From Persicobacter psychrovividus (GTDB taxonomy: Bacteria; Bacteroidota; Bacteroidia; Cytophagales; Cyclobacteriaceae): a stretch of DNA of 64,000 nt. Below, one piece after another: positions 37,601-46,149 of this stretch; the first letter of the stretch is position 1, and the number at the start of each line of letters is the position of its first letter. Under the pieces are notes generated by a model, which saw only the letters and a program-made list of their open reading frames with translations, searched no databases and was not told the origin of the DNA. The DNA lies in NCBI RefSeq assembly GCF_036492425.1, contig NZ_AP025292.1, forward strand, positions 372,001 to 436,000, read 5' to 3'. The position numbers and the translations under genes were made by a program.

Positions 37601-37632
37601 CAAAGGTAAACGATCCCTTTGGTCTGAACAAA
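37601..37632 (-). promoter_or_regulatory. Predicted rsmG promoter
   Basis: On the minus strand TTTG (37632-37629), a 20-base spacer and TACCTTTG (37608-37601) match the Bacteroidota consensus with the same spacing as the gmk element. The start is expected near 37595, about 10 bases before the hairpin. Confidence 0.6.
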
Positions 37633-37693
37633 ATAACATCTAAAAAAGGCAGACATTAACAAATAATCTGCTTAACGATCAACTTATTGGGGC

Positions 37694-38308
37694 TTAAATA
37701 TGGTGTTCGTTGCCTTTTACCAAGTCATACAGTAATTCGCGGGCACGGTGTAGCTGTGCTTTAATTGTGCCAAGCGGAGATTCAAGTTCTTTGGCGATTT
37801 CGTCATAAGAGAGCTCCTGGAAATAACGCAAACGCACCAGGCGCTGGTATTTTGGGGGCAGTTTGGTGACAAACATTTGTACCAATTCAATCTTTTGACT
37901 TTTGATGGCTTCCTCCTGTGGGTTCAGCGCACCATCGCGCACCTCAATACCCACCGTCTCTCCATTGTCATCCTTGTAAGTGGATTCAATGCTGAGGGTA
38001 TCGAGTTTTTTCTTGCGAATAAAGTCAATCGCATTGTTGGTCGCTATACGGAACAACCAAGTGGAAAAGGTATAGTCTTTCTTAAACTTATGAAGGTTCT
38101 TGAAAGCCTTGGCGAAAGCTTCTATGGTCAAATCTTCGGCATCATCGACATTCCGAATCATCTTCAAAATGATATGATAAACCGGTTTCTTGTAGCGTTT
38201 CATTAGATCAGCATAAGCCTGCTGATCTCCTTGATCCACGGCAAGGTCGATTAATTTGAAATCCTCTAATGCTTTGGCTGAAAATTGCTTTTTAGGTGAT
38301 GATTCCAT
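37694..38308 (-). CDS. RNA polymerase ECF-type sigma factor
   Basis: 204 residues. Region 2 contains DDAEDLTIEAFAKAFKNLHKF and the -10 recognition helix TFSTWLFRIATNNAIDFIRKKK. Region 4 has LPPKYQRLVRLRYFQELSYDEIAKEL and the helix-turn-helix SPLGTIKAQLHRAR. No anti-sigma gene is adjacent, which fits the free-standing RpoE-like sigma group of Bacteroidota. Its first 43 bases overlap the end of the upstream membrane glycosyltransferase, so translation is probably coupled. Confidence 0.92.
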   Translation of the reverse strand: MESSPKKQFSAKALEDFKLIDLAVDQGDQQAYADLMKRYKKPVYHIILKMIRNVDDAEDLTIEAFAKAFKNLHKFKKDYTFSTWLFRIATNNAIDFIRKKKLDTLSIESTYKDDNGETVGIEVRDGALNPQEEAIKSQKIELVQMFVTKLPPKYQRLVRLRYFQELSYDEIAKELESPLGTIKAQLHRARELLYDLVKGNEHHI

Positions 38309-39504
38309 TGAGTTTGTTTGGTGAATAGTGCTCGTAAACCAATGAGCACGTAATATATTACGTACAAATGGTCTAAAATTACCATGTTCATGTAAGAAAT
38401 TTTTTCATCAAGTTTTTTTGATGCCAAGTAGTTACTGAATCCAATGATAAAAGTGGTTAGTAGCCAATAGCTTATCAAATAATAATCTAAGCCTAAAATT
38501 AGGATAAAAGGAATCAAAAACGCGTAAAATATTACTTTGCTCATGATCCAGCCCCCTAAAATCAGGCGATCTTTCCATTGATAATAATTTCCTGCCGAGA
38601 GGTGGCGTGTTTTCTGATGGATAAATTCTTGCCAGCTTGTTGCAGGTTTTGAAACCACAAAAGCATCAGGGTGAATTTCCCATCGGGTGTTATTTTTGTT
38701 TGCCCGTTCATTGACAAACAGGTCATCGTCACCACTCAGAACATGTTGATGCCGGTCAAATCCACCATGGTTTGTGAACGTTTTCTTGGTGTAGGCCAAA
38801 TTTCGTCCAACGCCCATATATGGATTCCCCCACATTGCTATTGAAAGATAGGAAATCCCTGTCAAAAGTGTTTCGAATCTAATAAATAAATTCAAAAAAC
38901 CCTGTTTATATTCATAAGGGCTGTAGCCTAAAACGAATTGAGGGCCTTCACAGAGGTGTTTCCCCATTTTTTGCAGCCAATGTGGGCTTTGTGGAATACA
39001 GTCTGCATCGGTAAAAATCAGTCGGTCGTACTGCGCATTGCGGATGCCTTGTTGGATCGCATACTTTTTTGGACTGATGCCCTCAGGGGTTTGGGGAATC
39101 GTGTAAACCCGTAAGTTGGGGAGCCATTTTTTGGCCTGTTGGAGTATTTCGCCTGTGCGGTCTGTGGATCGGTCATTGACAATCAACAACTCCCAGGCTT
39201 GCGGGTATTCCTGAACTTGCAGGGCCTTGAGCAGGGAAGGTAAATTGTGGGCTTCATTGTGAACCGCCACAACAACCGTTGCCCGAGGGTAGTTAGCCTT
39301 TTGGCGGAAAGCAAGAGGTTTCTGCCAGTATAACCGGCTGAAAATCCCAATATGATAGAGCCATTGCAGGAGCCCACAGGCAAACCAGAGGGTTAAAAAG
39401 AAAAAAAGCCACGGATTCCCACTCGTTTTTATCATAATATCTTTTAAAAAGCCGTAATTTTGCTCGGTTAAAGGGCGGTGCTTTGCGAGGTTGTAGGTTT
39501 TCAA
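38266..39504 (-). CDS. Membrane glycosyltransferase family 2
   Basis: A processive-type GT2 with one N-terminal membrane helix (about residues 32-55) and two to three C-terminal helices. The cytosolic catalytic domain shows VNDRSTDRT, FTDADCIPQS, SGDDDLFVNERA and the QKTRHLSAGNYYQ motif (Gln-x-x-Arg-x-type), as in hyaluronan/cellulose synthase relatives. The length is 412 residues from 39504; an ATG at 39435 would give 389. The downstream sigma factor gene overlaps its 3' end. Product polymer or lipid acceptor is unknown. Confidence 0.85.
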   Translation of the reverse strand: MKTYNLAKHRPLTEQNYGFLKDIMIKTSGNPWLFFFLTLWFACGLLQWLYHIGIFSRLYWQKPLAFRQKANYPRATVVVAVHNEAHNLPSLLKALQVQEYPQAWELLIVNDRSTDRTGEILQQAKKWLPNLRVYTIPQTPEGISPKKYAIQQGIRNAQYDRLIFTDADCIPQSPHWLQKMGKHLCEGPQFVLGYSPYEYKQGFLNLFIRFETLLTGISYLSIAMWGNPYMGVGRNLAYTKKTFTNHGGFDRHQHVLSGDDDLFVNERANKNNTRWEIHPDAFVVSKPATSWQEFIHQKTRHLSAGNYYQWKDRLILGGWIMSKVIFYAFLIPFILILGLDYYLISYWLLTTFIIGFSNYLASKKLDEKISYMNMVILDHLYVIYYVLIGLRALFTKQTQWNHHLKSNFQPKH

Positions 39505-39597
39505 CCCTCAGGCAATGCCCAAATTACATTGTAAAAATAGAAAATTAGGGGAAACATTCAGCATGATTTCCCTTGATCCATCATAAAGCATAAACGC

Positions 39598-40728
39598 ATG
39601 GAATTCGAATTACAAGCGCAAGATCCCAAGAGCAAGGCACGTGCAGGGGTGATCACCACAGATCATGGCAAGATTGAGACGCCAATCTTTATGCCCGTGG
39701 GCACTGCAGGAACGGTAAAGGCCGTTCATACCCGTGAGCTTAAAGAGGATGTAAATGCCCAGATTATCCTTGGAAATACCTACCACCTGTATCTTCGTCC
39801 GAAGCTCGACATTCTGGAGCAGGCGGGGGGCTTGCATAAATTCAATGGATGGGATCGCCCAATTCTTACCGATAGTGGTGGGTATCAGGTGTTCTCCCTT
39901 TCAGGAACGCGAAAAATCAAGGAAAATGGGGTAACCTTTAAATCTCATATTGATGGTTCAAAACATTTGTTTACCCCAGAAGGGGTGATGGATATTCAGC
40001 GCACGATCGGGGCTGATATCATGATGGCTTTTGATGAGTGTACGCCTTACCCATGTGATTTCCGCTATGCGAAAGATTCTATGGAAATGACGCACCGATG
40101 GCTGAAGCGTTGTATCAACCGTTTCGATAGTACTGACCCAAAATATGGTTATTCGCAAACGCTGTTCCCGATTGTTCAGGGATCGACCTATAAGGATCTT
40201 CGTGAGGCATCCGCTACCTTTATTGCTGAACAGAACCGCGAGGGGAATGCAATTGGTGGCTTGTCGGTAGGTGAGCCTGCTGAAGAAATGTACGCCACCA
40301 CTGATTTGGTGACGGATATTCTGCCAAAAGACAAACCGCGTTACCTGATGGGAGTGGGTACGCCTGCCAATATCTTGGAAAGTATTGCTTTGGGAGTGGA
40401 TATGCTGGATTGTGTAATGCCTACACGTAATGCCCGCAATGGTATGCTGTTTACTTCAGAAGGGATCATCAATATTAAAAATGAAAAGTGGAAAGACGAT
40501 TTCTCTGCGATCGACCCTAATATTGGAGGGTACGTTTCAACGTTCTATTCCAAGGCTTATTTGCGCCACCTGGTAGTTGCCAAAGAATTACTGGCCAATC
40601 AGATTGCCTCTATTCAGAATTTGTCATTCTACTTGTGGTTGGTCAAGGAAGCCCGCGAGAAAATTAAGAGTGGTGAATTTGCAAGCTGGAAAAATGTGAT
40701 GGTTGAAAAAGTGAGCCGTCGTTTATAA
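39598..40728 (+). CDS. tgt: Queuine tRNA-ribosyltransferase without zinc ligands
   Basis: Tgt exchanges guanine-34 for preQ1 in GUN-anticodon tRNAs. 376 residues with the expected TDSGGYQVFSL (Asp nucleophile partner region), IQRTIGADIMMAFDE, the glycine-rich GGLSVGEPAEEM and VDMLDCVMPTRNARNG (catalytic Asp). The zinc site, Cys-x-Cys-x2-Cys plus His in E. coli, reads Asn-Ile-Gly-Gly-Tyr-Val-Ser with Gln in place of the His (40510-40640), so all four ligands are missing. It heads a plus-strand run with lptG, an EamA transporter and a DUF4269 gene. Confidence 0.94.
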   Translation: MEFELQAQDPKSKARAGVITTDHGKIETPIFMPVGTAGTVKAVHTRELKEDVNAQIILGNTYHLYLRPKLDILEQAGGLHKFNGWDRPILTDSGGYQVFSLSGTRKIKENGVTFKSHIDGSKHLFTPEGVMDIQRTIGADIMMAFDECTPYPCDFRYAKDSMEMTHRWLKRCINRFDSTDPKYGYSQTLFPIVQGSTYKDLREASATFIAEQNREGNAIGGLSVGEPAEEMYATTDLVTDILPKDKPRYLMGVGTPANILESIALGVDMLDCVMPTRNARNGMLFTSEGIINIKNEKWKDDFSAIDPNIGGYVSTFYSKAYLRHLVVAKELLANQIASIQNLSFYLWLVKEAREKIKSGEFASWKNVMVEKVSRRL

Positions 40729-40806
40729 TTGACGATTAACGTTAATTTTTCTTTTGAAAAAATCATTAGGTGGGCGTAATTGCCCACTTAAACTTTTTAT
40801 AAGTAT

Positions 40807-41883
40807 ATGCTGAAAATTCTTGACCGCTATATTCTCAAAAAGTTCCTCACGTCTTATGTTTTCGTCGTGTTGGTGCTCGTGTCGGTGATCTGTATCCTCG
40901 ATATGACAGAGAAGAACGATAAATTCCTTAAAAACCACCTCCCGGTAAGTGAGATCCTCTCTTATTACGGCGATTTTGCCCTTTATATGGGGAATTTTAT
41001 TACCCCACTGATGGTCTTTATTACCACCGTGTTTGTGACCTCAAAATTGGCAAGCCATACCGAAATTATTGCCACCCTAAGTAGTGGTGTAACTTTCAAG
41101 CGGTTTATGGTGCCCTATTTTATTGGTGCGGGTTTATTGGCGAGTATCAGTTTTGTTGCGAATGGGTGGGTGATCCCGAATTCCAACAAGAGTCGTTTGG
41201 AGTTCGAGCGTGCGTACCTTGAGCGTCAGTATTATTTTGATGATCAGCATGTGCATATCAAGCTGTCACCGGATTCTTACCTCTATCTCAAATCGTATAA
41301 CAACCATTCCAATACTGGTTACCGAGTCAGTTTAGAAACGATCGAGGGCAATGAGCTCAAAGAAAAGCTGACGGCCCGCCGGATGAAATGGAATCAGGAA
41401 AAGAAGGCCTGGACTTTGTTCAACTGGCAATTGCGAAAAATTGATGGCATGAGTGAGGTGGTCACCAAGGGGAATGAGCTCGATTCCGCCTTTAACCTCA
41501 AACCCAAGTATTTTGAGAATCAGGAAAAGGAGTATGAGGCCCTGACACTTCCCGAGCTGGACGCCGCCATCGCCGATTTGCAATCCCGGGGGACCGATAC
41601 CTGGAAGCAGTATCAGATTGAAAAGCTGGTCAGGTACACTGCACCATTTGCAATTCTTATCCTGACCTTTATAGGCATTACCGTCTCTGCCAAAAAAGCC
41701 CGAGGGGGAACAGGTTTGCAGGTGGCCATCGGATTTGTACTTGCTTTTGTTTACATCATTTTCTTCATGTTTGGCAGAACCCTTGCCGAGAAAGGAGCAA
41801 TGGAGCCACTGCTGGCCGTTTGGATACCCAACATTGTTTTCTCCGTCATCGGGATCTTCCTTTACCGTTCGGTGCCTAAATAA
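40807..41883 (+). CDS. LptF/LptG-family LPS export permease
   Basis: A membrane protein of 358 residues. The N-terminal segment LKILDRYILKKFLTSYVFVVLVLVSVICI is the family signature, followed by two more helices, a periplasmic beta-jellyroll region (about residues 130-255) and three C-terminal helices. It would form part of the ABC transporter that extracts LPS from the inner membrane with LptB and LptC. It lies 78 bases after tgt and 2 bases before the EamA gene. Confidence 0.9.
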   Translation: MLKILDRYILKKFLTSYVFVVLVLVSVICILDMTEKNDKFLKNHLPVSEILSYYGDFALYMGNFITPLMVFITTVFVTSKLASHTEIIATLSSGVTFKRFMVPYFIGAGLLASISFVANGWVIPNSNKSRLEFERAYLERQYYFDDQHVHIKLSPDSYLYLKSYNNHSNTGYRVSLETIEGNELKEKLTARRMKWNQEKKAWTLFNWQLRKIDGMSEVVTKGNELDSAFNLKPKYFENQEKEYEALTLPELDAAIADLQSRGTDTWKQYQIEKLVRYTAPFAILILTFIGITVSAKKARGGTGLQVAIGFVLAFVYIIFFMFGRTLAEKGAMEPLLAVWIPNIVFSVIGIFLYRSVPK

Positions 41884-41885
41884 CC

Positions 41886-42824
41886 ATGGAACACTCCAAC
41901 ATCAAAGATTATCTATTGCTCCACTTCATTGTATTTGTGTGGGGCTTTACGGCTGTTTTAGGGAAACTGATTACCCTTCCAGCGGTTGAAATTGTATTTT
42001 ACAGAACACTGGTAGCCTCGGTAACCATGTTGGCACTGCTTTACTATCGGAAACAACTCACGCCCCTGCTGAAGCGGGAAAAGTTAAAGCTTTTAGGGGC
42101 GGGCTTTCTGATCGGTTTCCACTGGATATTGTTTTTTGCCTCTTCGGAAGTTTCCACGGCATCCGTAACATTGGCGGGGGTTTCTACCTGCGCCTTCTGG
42201 ACAAGCTTATTGGATCCCCTGGTCAATAAACGGAAAGTCGCCTGGTTTGAAGTAGGCCTTGGGCTGATCGTTTTGGCAGGTTTATATGTGATCTTCAGCT
42301 TCGAGTTCAATCATTTCTGGGGGCTGATCATGGCCGTTGGTGCTGCAATTGCCGCTTCCTTCTTTACCATCTTCAATGGGCAGTTTGTCGGAAAGCATAA
42401 CGCATCGGTCATTACCTTTTATGAGATGGTCGGCGCCTGTGTTTTTACTGTGCTTTTTTTCCCTTTCTATGCGTTGTTTTTTGCGGAAGGCGGGCAGCTG
42501 CATTTAATCGGTACACCCATGGATGCCGTCTGGCTCTTGATTCTCTCTTTGGTATGTACCGTGTATGCCTATACCATTTCAGTGAAAGTGATGCGTACCG
42601 TTACCCCGTTTATGATGAACCTGACGGTGAATATGGAACCCATTTATGGGATTGCCTTGGCGGTTGTAATTTTGGGAGATGAAGAGAAAATGAGTCCTCA
42701 GTTTTACCTTGGAACAGCCATGATTTTGTTTTCGGTGGTGTGTTACCCACTGATCAAGTCAATCAGAAAACGAAAAGAAAAGCGCAAGGCGAAAAAGGCC
42801 GTGGAGGTAACCTTAAATTCGTAA
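41886..42824 (+). CDS. EamA-family (DMT) transporter
   Basis: 312 residues with about ten predicted helices in two EamA repeats (the second starts near HFWGLIMAVGAAIAASFF). The C-terminus is very Lys/Arg-rich (KSIRKRKEKRKAKKA), as expected for a cytosolic tail. Members export metabolites or amino acids; the substrate is unknown. The ATG is 2 bases past the LptG-family stop, so it is the same transcript. Confidence 0.9.
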   Translation: MEHSNIKDYLLLHFIVFVWGFTAVLGKLITLPAVEIVFYRTLVASVTMLALLYYRKQLTPLLKREKLKLLGAGFLIGFHWILFFASSEVSTASVTLAGVSTCAFWTSLLDPLVNKRKVAWFEVGLGLIVLAGLYVIFSFEFNHFWGLIMAVGAAIAASFFTIFNGQFVGKHNASVITFYEMVGACVFTVLFFPFYALFFAEGGQLHLIGTPMDAVWLLILSLVCTVYAYTISVKVMRTVTPFMMNLTVNMEPIYGIALAVVILGDEEKMSPQFYLGTAMILFSVVCYPLIKSIRKRKEKRKAKKAVEVTLNS

Positions 42825-42879
42825 GGATACTGTACCTGATTTTAAAGTGAGGAACCACTTAATAAGTCCATCAATCCAC

Positions 42880-43416
42880 ATGAATCAGCCGCGACAAGAT
42901 TTTACTGATATCGAGTACCTCCGAAACGGCTCCTTACGGCAGCAGGAAGTTTTTCGGGTGCTTCAATCCGTAAATATCTTTGAAGATCTGCGGCTGTATC
43001 AGCCTGTTTTAACAGGTACTTTTCCCATCGGGATTGATATTAACAGCAGTGATCTTGACATTATTTGCTCCTGTGGGGATCATCAGCAATTTAGTCAGCA
43101 GCTTCAGCGGCTCTACGGCAGTTTTAAAGATTTCAGCTTAAAATCAAAGCTGTGGCAAGGACGCCCCACCACGATTGCTAATTTTGAATACAAGACCTAT
43201 GCAATAGAGATTTTTGCACAGGCGGTGGCGACCGTCGAGCAGAACGCCTATCGGCACATGATCATTGAAAATCAAATATTACAGCGAAAAGGGGCTGACT
43301 TCAGGGCGGAAATCATTGCGCTCAAAAAAAGCGGACTCAAAACCGAACCCGCTTTCGCAAAACTTTTAGGGCTGAAGGGAGACCCCTATGAAGCCCTGTT
43401 AAAATTTCAAATTTAA
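42880..43416 (+). CDS. DUF4269 family protein (nucleotidyltransferase-like)
   Basis: From the ATG at 42880 (MNQPRQDFTDIEYL) it is 178 residues; a GTG at 42847 would add 11. The segment TGTFPIGIDINSSDLDIIC looks like the Gly-x-Asp-x-Asp core of a nucleotidyltransferase fold, followed by IEIFAQAVATVEQNAYRHM and EPAFAKLLGLKGDPYEALL, which match the DUF4269 pattern as I recall it. Function is unknown. It follows the EamA gene by 55 bases. Confidence 0.78.
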   Translation: MNQPRQDFTDIEYLRNGSLRQQEVFRVLQSVNIFEDLRLYQPVLTGTFPIGIDINSSDLDIICSCGDHQQFSQQLQRLYGSFKDFSLKSKLWQGRPTTIANFEYKTYAIEIFAQAVATVEQNAYRHMIIENQILQRKGADFRAEIIALKKSGLKTEPAFAKLLGLKGDPYEALLKFQI

Positions 43417-43491
43417 GGATTTGATCAAATTTGCCCTGTGAAACATCAAATTGTGGCGGTTGATGTGGCGCTCTTTCCACTCATCAGCTCC

Positions 43492-44667
43492 CTAAAAAGC
43501 CTCCAAAATTGAAAGGTAAAGGCCTTTTTGTCCGCCAGAGCCAAAGCCAACATCTACCCTGACATTCATGCGGTCGGTTTTTGTGGCCTGAAATCGGATC
43601 CCCAAACCACCGACGGCTTGTAAATGCTGCAAGTCAAATTCTTCGACACGGTGGGCGGTCTGCCCCATACCTGCCCAGCTTGCACCACTGAATCGCCACC
43701 ACAGATGTTTCCTGAACTCTATCTGCGTAAACCAGGCGTTGTTATCCAAAAACCGGTTAAAATGATCAATTCCCCGCAGGCGTTTGCTGCCACCAATACC
43801 GGCCATCATAAAGAAAGGGCGATCATGGTTGCTGACGTCAATACGGGCCTGAAAAGCAAGAATGTTTTTCTCGTTGGCACTACTCCAAAACTTCCTGATT
43901 TCAGCATTGAAAGTCAGGAATCGATAATCACTTAATCCGTTATTATAGCTGAGTGCCTGCAAGTTGAGCCAGTGCCCACTCGTAGGGTAAAAGTTATTGT
44001 TTCGGGTATCCCACCTGAAAACAGGGCCAAAGCCGAAAAGTAGCCCCCCTTCATGGCCAGGGGTATCGGCAGGCATTAGTTCCGGCTGTTCAATGTCAGT
44101 AACTTCCTGATGGCGGAAATTGAAGGCGAGGCCGAACATGATTTTTTGGTGAACCATATAGTTGAATTCCCCAAGATAATCGAAGGAATTGGAGGTGTAG
44201 CGGGTAAATTGCGTTGAGGAGGTGTTGCGGCCAATGCCATAAAACTCATCATTGGGCAATAGGGCAAGGTTCAGGTTTCCTTGCAAATTCCAGTGTTTCA
44301 GGTACACATCATAGCCCAGTTCAGCCTTCACCTGATTTTTAGTGGACCAGGTCAGTTGTGGCATCAGTAAAGTGGGGCGGTACCATTGGTTGTCGGTGTT
44401 TTGGTTTTTTATCTTGATGATCGACAGCCCGCCAAAGCGCATCCCATCCCGGGGGCTATAAGCAACCGCAGGGTAAGCGGCAATGGCATATTTCTCATCC
44501 TCATGAGAGAAATAATCGACCACATTTAACAACTTATCGATGGTTTTTACACCAGTATCCGCACTGCCAACATCACTTACCTCATTTGAAATATTTGATT
44601 GCGCCTGAAGGGTAGTCCCCAAATTCAATAGTAGAATTAGGGTAATGAAAAGAAATTTGATATTCAT
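43492..44667 (-). CDS. Omp85-type outer-membrane barrel without POTRA domains
   Basis: 391 residues with a signal peptide (ends about residue 22, LQAQS). The body is a run of alternating beta strands of the bacterial surface antigen (D15) kind, with GGSKRLRGIDHFNRFLDN corresponding to the conserved strand region near the lid-loop Arg-Gly motif. The C-terminal strand ends in Phe. At this length there is no space for POTRA domains, so it is not BamA itself. A small transport or assembly barrel is likely. Confidence 0.8.
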   Translation of the reverse strand: MNIKFLFITLILLLNLGTTLQAQSNISNEVSDVGSADTGVKTIDKLLNVVDYFSHEDEKYAIAAYPAVAYSPRDGMRFGGLSIIKIKNQNTDNQWYRPTLLMPQLTWSTKNQVKAELGYDVYLKHWNLQGNLNLALLPNDEFYGIGRNTSSTQFTRYTSNSFDYLGEFNYMVHQKIMFGLAFNFRHQEVTDIEQPELMPADTPGHEGGLLFGFGPVFRWDTRNNNFYPTSGHWLNLQALSYNNGLSDYRFLTFNAEIRKFWSSANEKNILAFQARIDVSNHDRPFFMMAGIGGSKRLRGIDHFNRFLDNNAWFTQIEFRKHLWWRFSGASWAGMGQTAHRVEEFDLQHLQAVGGLGIRFQATKTDRMNVRVDVGFGSGGQKGLYLSILEAF

Positions 44668-44873
44668 ATTAGAAAAGAAATGACGGCCTGCAAAGGTGAA
44701 TTTTAGGCAGTCAATAGGCCGTTTAGTTGCCTAAATGTTAATTTATGTGAAGATAAGGCCTTCGCAACGTATTTATTCGACAAAGCAGGCATTTTTTTAC
44801 GTATAAATTAGCATATTTGTCTTGAGGAGAATTTTATGATTCTCTCATTTATATGGTTTAACCAAGAAGAAGA

Positions 44874-45233
44874 ATGAATGGTCTAAAAGTACTTTTGCTG
44901 ATGACCTTCGTGTTTTGGTGGTCTTTGAATGCTTCGGCACAAACAGACACCAAATTGCCGTTAGGTCTTCGCCCAGTGACAGAACATGTGGATGTTTACC
45001 CAAACCCCACCAATGATATTCTGCACGTAAAATTGGATAACGTGAATGTGAAGTCGCTTGAAATGCAGGTCTTCAACATTATTGGCAACAACATAAAAAT
45101 TGATGCCGAAGAGGTGATTAAGAATCGGTACTACCGAATTAACACGCATGATTTTCAGCCGGGCTACTATTTGCTCGTATTAACCGACCCTAAAACGCGG
45201 TTTAATAAAGCAATTAGAATTAAGAAGGAATAA
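44874..45233 (+). CDS. Small secreted protein consisting mainly of a T9SS C-terminal sorting domain
   Basis: 119 residues. The signal peptide ends at about residue 22 (NASAQ-T). After a linker of about 15 residues, VDVYPNPTNDILHVKL, LEMQVFNIIGNNI, then GYYLLVLTDPKTRFNKAIRIKK follow the pattern of the type A sorting domain of type IX secretion (YPNP start, GxYxLxL, terminal basic Lys). No cargo domain is present. A terminator follows directly, and the gene is divergent from the Omp85-type gene. Confidence 0.82.
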   Translation: MNGLKVLLLMTFVFWWSLNASAQTDTKLPLGLRPVTEHVDVYPNPTNDILHVKLDNVNVKSLEMQVFNIIGNNIKIDAEEVIKNRYYRINTHDFQPGYYLLVLTDPKTRFNKAIRIKKE

Positions 45234-45268
45234 AAAAAGCAGTAACGAAAAATCGTACTGCTTTTTTT
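45232..45268. terminator. Bidirectional terminator
   Basis: A 13-bp stem AAAAAAAGCAGTA / TACTGCTTTTTTT with an 11-base loop begins at the stop codon of the CTD protein and also serves the convergent SPOR gene. Confidence 0.9.
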
Positions 45269-45287
45269 GGGTCTTTATTTTTTGAAA

Positions 45288-45902
45288 TTAAATCGCGCCT
45301 TCCAACACATCTTTGATCGCCACTCGCTCGCCATCTTTGTAAGGGACAATCCAGGCATCTTTCACGCCCATCTCACGAAGGTACTTTTTGAAAGTATCTG
45401 CTTCCCAGTAATCGGTGAAATTTCCCAAAGTAAACTTCTGAGTACCATCGGAATCTGTTTCTCCAGAGAAGTTGCTGCTTTTGTCGAAGTATTTTGAAAG
45501 ATCTTTGTTGGTGAAAGCACCAATCTGAACTTTAAATACCACACCTGGCGCAGTGCCAGCCTTTACAGGAGCAGCGGCTTGAGCGGTTTCAAAAGTGGAA
45601 AGTTTCTCTTTGATAGAAGAGATTTCCGCATCTTTATCACGCAGTTCGGTGGTCATTTCCATGATTTTTGAATCGCGGGAAGCGACTTCGTTTTCCAGGG
45701 AAGCCAATTTGGAGTCAGCCTGATCAGCATTTGCTTTCAGCTTTGCGTAATCTTCAGTCAATTGTTTGTATTGTTCAGGGCTTACGCGCTTGAGTTTTTT
45801 CTTCCACTCTTTCTTTTCTTTCTTAGAAAGTTGTGCTTGAGCATTTTGAGCCACAAAACACACGGATAATGTGATCGAAAAAAGAAGGACTAATTTTTTC
45901 AT
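45288..45902 (-). CDS. Secreted coiled-coil protein with SPOR-like C-terminus
   Basis: 204 residues from the ATG at 45902 (MKKLVLLFSITL), with a signal peptide to about residue 23 (NAQAQ). A Lys/Glu-rich section and a coiled coil (about 45-110) follow. The C-terminus (about 125-200: VFKVQIGAFTNKDLSKYF, KFTLGNFTDYWEADTFKKYL, DAWIVPYKDGERV) is a SPOR-type repeat, which in other bacteria binds denuded peptidoglycan. A periplasmic role in cell-wall processes is inferred. Confidence 0.78.
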   Translation of the reverse strand: MKKLVLLFSITLSVCFVAQNAQAQLSKKEKKEWKKKLKRVSPEQYKQLTEDYAKLKANADQADSKLASLENEVASRDSKIMEMTTELRDKDAEISSIKEKLSTFETAQAAAPVKAGTAPGVVFKVQIGAFTNKDLSKYFDKSSNFSGETDSDGTQKFTLGNFTDYWEADTFKKYLREMGVKDAWIVPYKDGERVAIKDVLEGAI

Positions 45903-46034
45903 AGGTTGCAAAATATAAGTATACAGCTACGAATATAATCATATCACAGTAGAATCATAATTCATAATAATGATTTTTAAGGGTGATAATTGTGATTTTT
46001 TTAGCTGAGGGGCTTTGATGTCTATATTTTGGGC

Positions 46035-46063
46035 AAAAAAAAGGGTACGCAAGACGTACCCTT
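46035..46063 (-). terminator. clpB terminator
   Basis: On the minus strand the 9-bp stem AAGGGTACG / CGTACCCTT is followed by a run of eight T. It lies about 87 bases after the clpB stop. Confidence 0.85.
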
Positions 46064-46149
46064 CATCGAAGATCTCTTATTTATTATAATAGAGAAAACT
46101 TGTAAACACAACCGCTTGATGTATAGCGAATATGATGCCTAATTTTCAT

